Shown piece after piece: positions 22,519 to 32,237 of a stretch of 33,641 nt of DNA. The notes beneath the pieces were generated by a model. That model was not told the origin of the DNA. It saw only the letters and a list, made by a program, of their open reading frames with translations, and did not search any database. Origin of the DNA: a virus; the IMG/VR virus record IMGVR_UViG_3300031857_000743, positions 1 to 33,641 of that record; one strand, given 5' to 3'. A program made the position numbers and the translations under genes. The number at the start of each line of letters is the position of its first letter. Position 1 is the stretch's first letter.

Positions 22519-25500
22519 TTAACCCTCTGGAGTTGCAATCACACGAAGATTTCTAATCTTTGGTACTAATGATGCATCGGTTGTTGTTAAGACGACCTTA
22601 ACAGCAAACGACTTAAATTTACCGCCGAGTGGATAAGTTGTTCCATTTTCAACATAAGCGAGTCTATTTTCAAGCAGATCTGGTCTAAACTCTAATCCAA
22701 TTAAAGATCTTGCGCTCTTAGAATATGTATTCTTTACCTTTTGCATTAACTGCCAGCTCTTATCTGCAAAACGATCGTTATCTTCTACAGACTTAACCTT
22801 ATAATAAACATTAATATCTGTTCCTGTTGGGCGAATTGCGTCCATAAACACTCTCATGTCACCAGACTCGAATCCATCTTCAAGAACGATTTCGCGACTA
22901 ATATATTTGGCTTGAATATTACCGCCAGACTTACCTGTCTCGCCAGCAATAACTGCTGTTGCATTCGCGTTTGGTGTAGCATTACCAGATACGATTTGAA
23001 TTGTTGGAGTAGTTAGATAGCCACTGCCTGGATCGGTGATAACAACATAATTAACTCTATCATCACCATTAGTATTTGCGACAGCAAAGCCAGTTGCACC
23101 AGAACCACCACCACCAGAAATGTTAATTGCATAGAATCCAATATTTGCATTATTTGCAAAGATATACTGGCGATATAGTGCAGCATTTGCTACTAGTGTA
23201 GAAACACTAGTTCCAAATACATTTTCTTGTGCATTAGAAACATTTGCTGCAGTTATTGTTGCATTATATCCAGTACCATAACCTAATAGAGAGATGGTTG
23301 TATTTGGGATACCTGCATTATCGACGAGATACTTCGATGCTGTCAAACCAAGTCTTTCAATGTTTACAATTGGCGAAATGTCTGGGTCTGGTGTAGACAT
23401 CGTTAAACTCAATATAAAACTATTTGCATCTCCCTTGAGCAACTTACGGCGATTGATAGAAGTCTTATTTGACTTATCAAGTAATGCGCCATATTCAAGT
23501 GGCGAGAATTTAGTCAATTCAACACCGCTTGCACCCTCTTGAGTTGTGCCGCTACCATTTGCATATATTCCACGGAGGCTATATGAAAGATCGGTAACAG
23601 GGAAATCAAGATCAGAAGCAAGCAAGATAACTTTATCAACATAGTTGTTTGCTTCTGGAGCAGAGTCTAGCGCAAACTGAGCAGTACCATCACCAGAGTT
23701 GTGGAATACAGCCTTATTAATCACAAACATCAAATCTTGATTTTGATATGGTGTCCAAGTTGATGAGTTTTGTGAGCGGAAGAATGAACCAGCATATGGC
23801 TGTTCAGAAATGCGTCGAGATGGTGTTACACCAAGAACATCGGCACCAATTTCTGCAATGAACACCTCATAATCTGGAGAGTCAGATCCAAGAACGAGTG
23901 CGTATTCTCGAGATGGTTCTAAGAACACTGGATCATCGAAAGTAAACTTTGTAACCGTTGCTGAGTTTCCTGTGCTTGGAACATTAGAAATCTTAACATC
24001 TTTACACTGAATTGTTTTAGCGGCAAGATAGTTCTTTGTTGGATAACCATTTTGAACTTCTGCAATCTTCAATGTAATTGGAAGCTGCATTGAACCAAGT
24101 GATGTCAATGGCTTGCTCTTAAAGAATAGATCCACAGAAGTTACGAACATACCGTAGTCTTGTTTATTCGCATTAATTTTTGGTTTTGGCGTAAAGAATG
24201 TTTGAGACAAACCATCGCCAAGATTAATACGAGGTGTCGTTGATCCAGTAGACGCAGTTGTTGGATTCTTTACAGCATCACTATTATATGATCGCTCTGA
24301 CGGAGCAACAGGACGAATTAGTGCATCAGCATCAACCTCAGGCATTGGCTGAAGTGTTGGTGTTGTCTGAATTCGCTGTGTTGTTTTTAGAATACCACTC
24401 GACATAAACGAACCAGCGGCACGCATTGCGTAATCTGGATCATCAACTGTAGAAGTATCAGTAATTGTTAGAACACGATTACCTGTCTTAAATTTAAATC
24501 CAGGGAATGCTGGAACCTGAAACACGCCAGCTAAACAGCTGGTGTCATCGACAACAAAGTTGCCGATAGAATAATGTGTATTTGAAGAGTAATCTAGGTC
24601 AAGTGCTGAATCAAGAGTTACAGTTCTTCCACTTACAGCTGTAATTAGTTTTAAAGATCCAGCTGATGTTCCAGAAGTAAAGTAAATCAAATTGCCAGCA
24701 GCACCTGAGGTGTTTGCACTGGTTGGAAGCAATACTTGCGTCAATCCAGAATTTAATGTATTTGCAAGAACACCAGAGGTATGAGTGTATGATGTGATCT
24801 TAATATTTGCAGAGTTTGCAACACTCTTAACATAAGAACCAACTGGGAATCCTGTTTCATTAAATGTTTGAATATGAAGTGGTTTTGGTGAAGCAGTATC
24901 AGTAATACACCACAATCTGACATTTGCATTCGTGCTTGTGCTTGTAGCATTGGCAAGCATATAGCCATCAATTGGCTTTAAAGCAATTCTTCCGTCTGTT
25001 AAATTAATATATTCAATATGTGCACGGAATGATGCAAGATCATATCTTGCTGCACCGTCAGCTGTTTGATATACAAGGTCGCCAACTCTAAACTTTGACG
25101 AGTAATCTGCTAGAGTTGATCCAGAAGTTGCCACAACATTTAAGTTGTGGAAATTTTGATTTAGATAAACAACATCGTCACCGCTTGTTGCGATAACTTT
25201 CGCAAACACTTTGTCGCCTAATGCACCAGTAGCGATTACACCCTCGCCTGGATAGAAAGAGTCAGAATTATCATATTCAGTAGCACTGATAATTGATAGA
25301 TTTGCATATGTGACAAAAGATCCATTCTCAACGAAAATTGAGGCAGAAGGGTCAAAATTGCCTGATTGAGAGCGAAGAACAAAAGAACTATTTCCAGAAA
25401 AGTAAGTGTCTACAATTGCAGAAAATGTATTTGATGCGCTTGAAGTTCCTTGGTAAACTAACTGCCCAGAAGTAGGCGCAGTAGAAGAATTTGACGAGAA

Positions 25501-25695
25501 AGCAATAACTTTCTTTGCGTCAATTTCTACCTTATTTGCAACCTGACAAAATCGATTTACTGCAATGTCATCAAAAAAGATTGATGCTATCTTACCTGGC
25601 TTTAGATTTCTACCAGTAAATTCGATATCTCTTGTGCGCATATATGGCACAAGATTTGTATCGACAACTACTGTTCCAAACTCTGTTTTAATCAT
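22519..25695 (-). CDS. Large virion structural protein (cyanophage-type, baseplate/fibre region)
   Basis: This 1058-residue protein opens with a GTVVVDTNLVPYMRTRDIEF strand region and GRNLKPGKIASIFFDDIAV, a pattern I know from large structural proteins of T4-like marine phages. A later NYVVITDPGSGYLTTPTIQI segment is the common GxGY...P beta motif. The C-terminus has FMDAIRPTGTDINVYYKVKS, SFAVKVVLTTTDASLVPKIR and NLRVIATPEG, again typical. It would form part of the baseplate periphery or fibre attachment. The start has a CTAGGAAA-type ribosome binding site in the 19-base gap. It follows the DUF4815-type gene as it does in related genomes. The exact T4 equivalent is unclear. Confidence 0.72.
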   Translation of the reverse strand: MIKTEFGTVVVDTNLVPYMRTRDIEFTGRNLKPGKIASIFFDDIAVNRFCQVANKVEIDAKKVIAFSSNSSTAPTSGQLVYQGTSSASNTFSAIVDTYFSGNSSFVLRSQSGNFDPSASIFVENGSFVTYANLSIISATEYDNSDSFYPGEGVIATGALGDKVFAKVIATSGDDVVYLNQNFHNLNVVATSGSTLADYSSKFRVGDLVYQTADGAARYDLASFRAHIEYINLTDGRIALKPIDGYMLANATSTSTNANVRLWCITDTASPKPLHIQTFNETGFPVGSYVKSVANSANIKITSYTHTSGVLANTLNSGLTQVLLPTSANTSGAAGNLIYFTSGTSAGSLKLITAVSGRTVTLDSALDLDYSSNTHYSIGNFVVDDTSCLAGVFQVPAFPGFKFKTGNRVLTITDTSTVDDPDYAMRAAGSFMSSGILKTTQRIQTTPTLQPMPEVDADALIRPVAPSERSYNSDAVKNPTTASTGSTTPRINLGDGLSQTFFTPKPKINANKQDYGMFVTSVDLFFKSKPLTSLGSMQLPITLKIAEVQNGYPTKNYLAAKTIQCKDVKISNVPSTGNSATVTKFTFDDPVFLEPSREYALVLGSDSPDYEVFIAEIGADVLGVTPSRRISEQPYAGSFFRSQNSSTWTPYQNQDLMFVINKAVFHNSGDGTAQFALDSAPEANNYVDKVILLASDLDFPVTDLSYSLRGIYANGSGTTQEGASGVELTKFSPLEYGALLDKSNKTSINRRKLLKGDANSFILSLTMSTPDPDISPIVNIERLGLTASKYLVDNAGIPNTTISLLGYGTGYNATITAANVSNAQENVFGTSVSTLVANAALYRQYIFANNANIGFYAINISGGGGSGATGFAVANTNGDDRVNYVVITDPGSGYLTTPTIQIVSGNATPNANATAVIAGETGKSGGNIQAKYISREIVLEDGFESGDMRVFMDAIRPTGTDINVYYKVKSVEDNDRFADKSWQLMQKVKNTYSKSARSLIGLEFRPDLLENRLAYVENGTTYPLGGKFKSFAVKVVLTTTDASLVPKIRNLRVIATPEG

Positions 25696-25714
25696 GTTCT
25701 TTTTTTCCTAGAAA

Positions 25715-28700
25715 TCATTTCTTTTTAAATTCTAAATCGTCATACTCGAATCGCATATTATGGTGGAGAATATACGCTCCCTCAGTTTCACCAGCCCAGA
25801 AACTATTGTTTCCAGTATCGATACCACGAACAAATTTCTCACCGAGGTATTCAACACTTACAACTTCTTTCCAAGCAGACTCATTGTCTTTATTTACACC
25901 AATCATTTGCCCAATCAAATTTGGTGCCTTCATCACACCATTATTTAAGGTTGGTATTGGAGCGGTTGTTGAGCAGACGAGAGATGTTCCGCATTCAGTT
26001 GTAATTCTTACGCATGGTTGCCATTCAATTCCGCTATGAACAACCTTACCAACGACAGTTTCAAGCGAGACTTCGTTAGCAAGAAGAATATCCATACCAT
26101 CCATGAGCATATATGCTTGCGTGACAGGATTACCATTGTAAAGTTTTTGCTCAATAAGAGGAACAAAACTTTCTAGAACAACACAGCCGCCACCACCAGT
26201 ACGAATTGGCTGTTTTACAACAACCACTGGCTCTGGTTCTGGAGGTGGTGGTTCGATTGGGATCCAAATCGGCACCTCTGGCGGAACACCGATATCGATG
26301 ATCTCTGGTGGAGGTGGTGGAGGTGGTGGCGGTTCCCATGGTAGTGGTGGTGGCTCTGGTGGAAGAGCTGGTGGAGGTGGCTCCACTGGTTGTGGATCAA
26401 CAATAATTGGTGGAGGTGGATGCTTGACAATAATCTCATCAGGTGGTAAAGGTGGCGGTGGAAGAACCGCAGGTTCACGAATGATGATCGTTTCCACATT
26501 TCTTGTTGGGAAGATCTGCTCAATTGTAATTTGTGGTTGTTTTTCAATAATCGTTTCTTTAATTACTGTCGTGTGTTCAATGCGAACTCTTTCTGGAACA
26601 GTAATAATTTCTGGCTTGAGTTGATTGTCAGTCCAAAAATCAGTTTCTGGAGCCATTTCTACAATGCCATTGAACTGACCAAACAAGAATGGTTGTACAG
26701 ATACCGCCTTATCTGAAACAAGGTTTTGAGAAATTGCTGGTGTTTCTGTGAAGTTCAATGAAATTGTTTTCTTATTCAACTTCATATCAGCCAATACTTT
26801 ATTCTTAAATGCAAGCGGTAATGTAGTTGTTCTTGGTGTTAAGAAACCTTGATCAAGCGCACAACTAAATCCTGGATCTTTAAAGTCAGCAATCGAGAAG
26901 TTGCGGAAGTTTTCACCAACAATACCAAACTTTTCTTTTTCTGTGTTATCTTCGTACAATGTCTTATCATTCATGGCTAGATTTTCAACATTGTTTAGCG
27001 AGACAAAGAACTCGAGTTTTTGCACTCTTTTATCAATACTTGAAATGTCTTTCATAGTAAAGCGTCGATTTTCATTATATTCTGTTCGAATATCTTGAAC
27101 ATCATTAACATATGGAGGCAAGCGCAATGTATACATGGTCATTGCGTCATCGTCATCCTTTGGAATAGATGGAATAACTGCAGACTTACCCTTAATTACT
27201 CGGAACTCTTTATCTTTTGACAACACAAGTTTGTCAATACGAGGTAGGTAATAGTCAAATGACAACTCAGTTGTTGAATCTGGGTGCGGGAAGTTTGGAA
27301 CATTGAATGTATCTGCAACATCACCAACTGGTCGAGATGGACGGAAATCTAAACAGTCTCGTAGATACAAAATGTTTCCATTTGTATCTGTATATACTGG
27401 AATTAAATTATCGTCATATTGATCTGCGCCATATGAAGACGGACCGAAGAATGATAGTTTATTCGTAGAAGAATAAATGTGGTGGTAGAAGTTTACATGA
27501 ACAAGGAGTTTACCAGAAGGTGTACTGTAGCCCTGCTTCAAAATTATTTTTGCATGGTCATATTTGTCGTCGCGCTGACCATAGTCAAAAACAAATCTTT
27601 CAGTAATGTCTTCAACATTATCAACATCTGGATAATGCGTTGTGTTGCCCATGAGAACTTTATTGACCTTTACCACATCTGGAAGGAACAATGAAATTGA
27701 ATCGCCTGGACGGACAGCGTTATATGTTGGATTTGAAAGCCAAATTAAACCATTTGCAAGATTTAGTGATGCAACATGTCCAAGATTTGTTATGGAAACC
27801 TCAGTATTTTGAGTAGCGTTTGATGATGGGTATGTGAACGGATCTGCGCTAAAAGAGGAATCTGCATAATATGTCTTTGTGCGAATTAGATCTTCAGCAT
27901 CATTAACCTTAACACGAATAATTGCATCAATTGATTGTAATAAAGCATCACCAGTATCAATTGTAATCTGGCTTGATGTGACAGTCACATTCGCTGATGT
28001 AAGATTTAATATTGCACCATTCGGAGTAGTTGAACCACCATTATCGCGAACTGCAATCACAAGGTTTTGACGAATAGAGCTTGTTGTTCCTGACCACGGA
28101 ATTGTTGCTGTTGAGAGATCACCTGCACCGATAATGAAGACACCAGGAGAACCGACCGAAACTGTTTTATTTAAAATAGCCTTGTCGTGCTCATAATCAA
28201 CATTATTGATTGATGTTCTTGCAACAAATGTTCCAGGAAGCTGGTAAATGAACACCTTGTCTTGTGGTTCAGACAATACAACATCGCCGCTGATGAGTTT
28301 TGAATCAATGGCAACATTCATTGCTGTATTAACATTTGCAAGCAATGAATTTGCGACGGCAAGACCAGAAACTATACACTCAGCGTCATCTACACCAAAG
28401 TTTAATTGGAATACCGTATTTGAATCTGGCACACCTAGATTATCAAATGGACGATCTAATTGGAGAGTGGCATAATTTGATTGCCACCACGAGTTTGCAA
28501 TAGTTCTTGTTTGCCCACCAACATTTTGTGTATGTGCAGTTTGCTTATAGACAAGCACTGGATTTGATGCAGAGTTTGCTAATGCATAAGAGAATATTGA
28601 GTTAACGACGAGATTTCCTGTATCAACTCTAACAACTTCTTTTGCAAAGTCGCCAACACGAATAATATCACCAACAGAGATCTTACCTGCAAATGTTCCA

Positions 28701-30217
28701 CTAGAGTTTGCATTCACATTAAATGCGTTAGCATATGATGCATAAACATCAGCAACTGCATCTAGTTTAATTGGAAGAATTGTTAGTGAAACATTCGAAT
28801 ACAATCCATTTGTTCTCGGCATAAATTGACCAGAGGCAACATTGATCGTATTTGAAGTGTGTGTTCCAGCGGCACGCAATACTTTAGGAACAATGTTAAC
28901 ATCTGTCAAATAAATTCTGTATACACCATTACCGTCGACAATTGATTCAGTGCTATTGTCTTCGCGAACAAAGTCGCGAACTCTTGCTGTACCGATCTTT
29001 GTATTCTGATAGATAAATCCATTTGCAGCAGAACTGCCGAGACCGACATTGATTTGTGTTGCAGTACCACAGTGAATATCAACCTTTTCCATGGCAGCAA
29101 TGTTAATAAAGGCATTACCCTGCCCTGGAGATACAATTGATGTTACATAAAGATAATTTCCAGAAGAGGTGTCAACATCAACATCAACAATTGATTTTAC
29201 ATCAGCTGCGCTTCTTGGTTTTTCAACATCAATCTTAACTTGTCCGAGGGTTTCGAATTCAAAACCCTTAACATATGCTTTTCCTGGCTCAATGATGATT
29301 GTATAGTTATTTGCATCAGTGCCATCCATTACGGATGCGCGGAATGGGCGAACAGTATAGTCACCAGATTCGTCGAAGGTGCGACGAGCAAGAGTTTTTT
29401 CTAACTCTGCATAGATTGGATATTTGACTTGTTTGGTGATAATACCATTTTCAAGACGCATTAATTCGAAGAATTGTGCTTCGTCAATGATAGAATCAAG
29501 TGGACGAGTTGAGAGTGTTAGATTAAACTGATAACGATCGCCGCCTGGAGCCTGATAGTTAAATGATCCTTGAGCAGGGTCTAATAGGGTCGTATCAATT
29601 TCACTATCAACAATTGTATCATTAATCTCAAGACCGATCTTAACATTCGCAGTTACATCATAAGCCGCTGCGACAACTGTCTGATCAGAGACTTGAACAA
29701 AGAATCCGTCGACATAAAACACGCCTTCGTTAATAGAAACAACTGTGGCTTGACCACTAGCGTTAGAAGCAATTAACTGGGCTTGTGTGGTTGATCCAGC
29801 AATTTTAATCACATCACCGTCTTGGAATTCAAGACCAGTCAAATACTTAACAACAAGAGTAGGAATGCCGTCGGTTGGAAAGTATGTTGCAAGAACTTTT
29901 GCTTGAACTGATCCTGAAGTGTTTCGAACAACCTTGCGATCAAAATCTTCGATTTCAATATCGACATTATTAAAAGTTTCTAGGAGCTTGATGTGTCGAA
30001 CTTTGTTATCGAGAGTTAAATTACCACCAATAACTGGGGAACCGTCTTGGAAAACATGGTCACCGAATTGCTTAATCTGATTCTGTAGAATAGACTGTAT
30101 TTGCGTAAGTTCACGAGCCTGGACTGCCTTTCCTGGCTTGAAAAGAATGCGCATATAGTTATTATCTCGCGCATTATCATCAAAATCATCATAATACGGT
30201 TCAATATTAAATTCCAT
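25715..30217 (-). CDS. DUF4815-type baseplate structural protein with polyproline linker and C-terminal Hint-like domain
   Basis: This 1500-residue protein starts MEFNIEPYYDDFDDNARDNN and YMRILFKPGKAVQARELTQI, then QSILQNQIKQFGDHVFQDGS, which is the DUF4815 pattern of T4-like marine phage structural proteins. The central region has beta-rich modules, including one of the GDxIxVxxxxxxV type also seen in gp8. Residues 1248-1344 are proline-rich with a run of nine prolines. From Cys1345, in GGGCVVLESFVP, a ~143-residue Hint-like domain runs to His1485-His1486-Asn1487, followed by 13 residues ending FKKK. The gene lies 10 bases after gp8 with a CTAGGTAAAA ribosome binding site. The body is surely structural; the Hint assignment is by motif and less certain. 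Confidence 0.8.
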   Translation of the reverse strand: MEFNIEPYYDDFDDNARDNNYMRILFKPGKAVQARELTQIQSILQNQIKQFGDHVFQDGSPVIGGNLTLDNKVRHIKLLETFNNVDIEIEDFDRKVVRNTSGSVQAKVLATYFPTDGIPTLVVKYLTGLEFQDGDVIKIAGSTTQAQLIASNASGQATVVSINEGVFYVDGFFVQVSDQTVVAAAYDVTANVKIGLEINDTIVDSEIDTTLLDPAQGSFNYQAPGGDRYQFNLTLSTRPLDSIIDEAQFFELMRLENGIITKQVKYPIYAELEKTLARRTFDESGDYTVRPFRASVMDGTDANNYTIIIEPGKAYVKGFEFETLGQVKIDVEKPRSAADVKSIVDVDVDTSSGNYLYVTSIVSPGQGNAFINIAAMEKVDIHCGTATQINVGLGSSAANGFIYQNTKIGTARVRDFVREDNSTESIVDGNGVYRIYLTDVNIVPKVLRAAGTHTSNTINVASGQFMPRTNGLYSNVSLTILPIKLDAVADVYASYANAFNVNANSSGTFAGKISVGDIIRVGDFAKEVVRVDTGNLVVNSIFSYALANSASNPVLVYKQTAHTQNVGGQTRTIANSWWQSNYATLQLDRPFDNLGVPDSNTVFQLNFGVDDAECIVSGLAVANSLLANVNTAMNVAIDSKLISGDVVLSEPQDKVFIYQLPGTFVARTSINNVDYEHDKAILNKTVSVGSPGVFIIGAGDLSTATIPWSGTTSSIRQNLVIAVRDNGGSTTPNGAILNLTSANVTVTSSQITIDTGDALLQSIDAIIRVKVNDAEDLIRTKTYYADSSFSADPFTYPSSNATQNTEVSITNLGHVASLNLANGLIWLSNPTYNAVRPGDSISLFLPDVVKVNKVLMGNTTHYPDVDNVEDITERFVFDYGQRDDKYDHAKIILKQGYSTPSGKLLVHVNFYHHIYSSTNKLSFFGPSSYGADQYDDNLIPVYTDTNGNILYLRDCLDFRPSRPVGDVADTFNVPNFPHPDSTTELSFDYYLPRIDKLVLSKDKEFRVIKGKSAVIPSIPKDDDDAMTMYTLRLPPYVNDVQDIRTEYNENRRFTMKDISSIDKRVQKLEFFVSLNNVENLAMNDKTLYEDNTEKEKFGIVGENFRNFSIADFKDPGFSCALDQGFLTPRTTTLPLAFKNKVLADMKLNKKTISLNFTETPAISQNLVSDKAVSVQPFLFGQFNGIVEMAPETDFWTDNQLKPEIITVPERVRIEHTTVIKETIIEKQPQITIEQIFPTRNVETIIIREPAVLPPPPLPPDEIIVKHPPPPIIVDPQPVEPPPPALPPEPPPLPWEPPPPPPPPPEIIDIGVPPEVPIWIPIEPPPPEPEPVVVVKQPIRTGGGGCVVLESFVPLIEQKLYNGNPVTQAYMLMDGMDILLANEVSLETVVGKVVHSGIEWQPCVRITTECGTSLVCSTTAPIPTLNNGVMKAPNLIGQMIGVNKDNESAWKEVVSVEYLGEKFVRGIDTGNNSFWAGETEGAYILHHNMRFEYDDLEFKKK
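25757..26185 (-). other. Hint-like (intein/BIL-like) C-terminal domain
   Basis: The domain starts at Cys1345 after a Gly-rich turn and has VRITTECGTSLVCSTTAPIP as a block-B-like region. KEVVSVEYLGEKFVRGIDTG and NNSFWAGETEGAYILHHN follow as the closing strands with the C-terminal His-Asn. The residue after Asn1487 is Met, not Cys, Ser or Thr, so classical splicing is unlikely. The usual His of block B is not evident (TTAP is there instead). Self-cleavage or a purely structural role are open. Confidence 0.58.
26186..26476 (-). other. Polyproline linker coding segment
   Basis: Residues 1248-1344 of the DUF4815-type protein contain many Pro runs, including WEPPPPPPPPPEIIDIG with nine consecutive prolines. 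It joins the structural body to the Hint-like domain and probably forms an extended stiff linker. Polyproline runs slow ribosomes and usually require EF-P. They are also potential prolyl hydroxylase targets. Confidence 0.8.
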
Positions 30218-30227
30218 GTCTTTTTAC

Positions 30228-32234
30228 CTAGAATGATAGGATAATTTTAATCTGGTCGATCTGATTGTCTAGTCGAACAACATTTTTGCGATTCTCAGTA
30301 TATAACAAAGTACCACTAAATGGCTTAATTTCCGAGTTGGCAATTTCTATGATTGGAATAGAAATCCCTGAAGATTCGCCTTTTATCGCTTCTTGGACGG
30401 CAAAAGTACCAGTTATATTATTTATATACAAATAGTTATCGTTTGGATCCCAGTGAGCAACATTAGCAACACCAGATGCATTGATAACGGTAGAACCAAC
30501 ATAAACAGTTTCGTCTTGCACGAAGTTCGATACACCTGGATCAGCAACAAACAAACGAGTCGTTGCTCTTAAATTGTTAGAATTTGCGTATCGAGTCGTA
30601 TTATTCGCAAATCGATATATTGGATCCTGGATGATCGAAACTTGATTAAAGTCAAATAGTTGGGCGACCTGACTTACTGGAATTGTTTCGTTTTCGGATC
30701 TAACCAATTCCGTAGAAATCATTAAGGTGTGACACCCTAGTTCCTCGAATGGATTAGATCCATGACCACCATGAGGAGAGAACTGAATATTAAACTCAGC
30801 ATTTGAGCGAGTAATTACTGCAGTTTGAGTGCAAGCTGCACTATTTACAGCAGCATTCAACGAGAGCTGTGTTGAAGAAACAGTAACAACATTTCGCGAT
30901 TCTGCATTAACAGTGACAATGTCGTTTGGAAACACATTGGCTAAGAAGTATGGATTGTTCGAGAGATTAGCTGTGACTATCGAACCAGAAACATTAACTG
31001 TTCCTGGTAATGTAACAGTACCAAGTTTATCGTTATCATCGACTTCCACCGTACCGAGAGTGTAATTATTACCACCAGCCAAGATCGTAACACCAGTGAT
31101 TACACCACTCTCAACTCTTGCCATCAGATTAGCATTTGCTCCGTCAGTTCCCGTGACGGATATGATGCGAGCAGTATTAGAGTTTCCTCCCGCAACATGA
31201 CCAGAACCACCCCATAAAACCTCAATAATGTCAATTGCACCGTCAACCGATCCAGCCACCACAGCCTGATCAGTAATTACAGGCATCCACTTTTGATTAA
31301 AGAATTTTTGTTTTAAACCAGAAGGGATCGTATACAAATATTTCCATTTGTATCCATCTCCTGTCAAAATAAATGGACTTTCTGGTAACTGTCCATCAAT
31401 ATCAATAGTTGGCTCTACTGTCGAAACAGCATTATTATTGTCAAAGATACATTTAAACACCTGATCACGACTATTGCGAATATAGAAATTATTTGCAGTC
31501 AGTGGATAGGTATTGGAAACCGTAGAAACAGTAATATTAGAATTTGAATAAGTTAGCGCAGCATTTAAAGAAATAACTTTGCTGCTTCGAATTGCAACAA
31601 TTTCTCGGTCGTCAGTATTAATTCTTACGACATCTCCCACTGAACGAGCAGTGAAGTCTGCAGAGTTTGCGACAAGAGTTTTGGTATTCTTAACAAGAAC
31701 GATTGACCCACCAGTGTTTGTGTTTGCAAAATTGCTACTTACTACCAAATGATCATTGTTTGTGACAGAAACAACCGTTTTTGTAGCAAGGTTGACTGCA
31801 ATTTGATCACCAGGAAAAATATAATTTGAGAAAGAAGTTCCACTACCAACAACAACATTTGATGCTGTGATATTTACTGTTCCTGCTAGTGTAGTATTTG
31901 CATTTGCGTTCGCAGTACCGATATTATTAATATCGATATAATTAAACATATTCACATGATCTTCATATTGGTCATAGGTTATTCCAGAAGCCCAATCTCT
32001 ACGAGCAACAACTAACTGCATATCGCTAGATTGAATTTTCTTTAATCCAATAAGATTTCTATAGATTGAGTTAATATCAATTGTAGAATAAAGAACAGGA
32101 TCCACATCTGTCACAGAGGAACCAAATTCTACAGATCTTCCAATACCAATATAGACATTGGCATCATTTGAGAACTGTTCTTTGATGTCCTCTGCAAGGA
32201 ACTTACCGAAATATGGCGAGATTAATGCTTTCAT
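30228..32234 (-). CDS. 8: Baseplate wedge protein gp8 (T4-like) with inserted repeat modules
   Basis: This 668-residue protein has gp8 landmarks. VYIGIGRSVEFG lies near residues 27-38, IQSSDMQLVVARRDWASGIT at 67-86, FYIRNSRDQVFKCIFDNN at about 250-267, STVEPTIDID and GDGYKWKYLYTI at about 292-303. The strongest is FSPHGGHGSNPFEELG at about 483-498. gp8 is a wedge component that changes conformation when the T4 baseplate contracts. At 668 residues it is about twice T4 gp8 (334). Two insertions explain much of this: residues ~102-247 and ~405-477 hold beta modules (GDxIxVNxxxRxVxxV) like those repeated in the upstream protein. The gene is 3 bases from its upstream neighbour. Confidence 0.85.
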   Translation of the reverse strand: MKALISPYFGKFLAEDIKEQFSNDANVYIGIGRSVEFGSSVTDVDPVLYSTIDINSIYRNLIGLKKIQSSDMQLVVARRDWASGITYDQYEDHVNMFNYIDINNIGTANANANTTLAGTVNITASNVVVGSGTSFSNYIFPGDQIAVNLATKTVVSVTNNDHLVVSSNFANTNTGGSIVLVKNTKTLVANSADFTARSVGDVVRINTDDREIVAIRSSKVISLNAALTYSNSNITVSTVSNTYPLTANNFYIRNSRDQVFKCIFDNNNAVSTVEPTIDIDGQLPESPFILTGDGYKWKYLYTIPSGLKQKFFNQKWMPVITDQAVVAGSVDGAIDIIEVLWGGSGHVAGGNSNTARIISVTGTDGANANLMARVESGVITGVTILAGGNNYTLGTVEVDDNDKLGTVTLPGTVNVSGSIVTANLSNNPYFLANVFPNDIVTVNAESRNVVTVSSTQLSLNAAVNSAACTQTAVITRSNAEFNIQFSPHGGHGSNPFEELGCHTLMISTELVRSENETIPVSQVAQLFDFNQVSIIQDPIYRFANNTTRYANSNNLRATTRLFVADPGVSNFVQDETVYVGSTVINASGVANVAHWDPNDNYLYINNITGTFAVQEAIKGESSGISIPIIEIANSEIKPFSGTLLYTENRKNVVRLDNQIDQIKIILSF

Positions 32235-32237
32235 TGT

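Noticed and set aside
25757-26185. A splicing intein
   Set aside because: No Cys, Ser or Thr follows the terminal Asn, only 13 residues remain, and there is no homing endonuclease insert.
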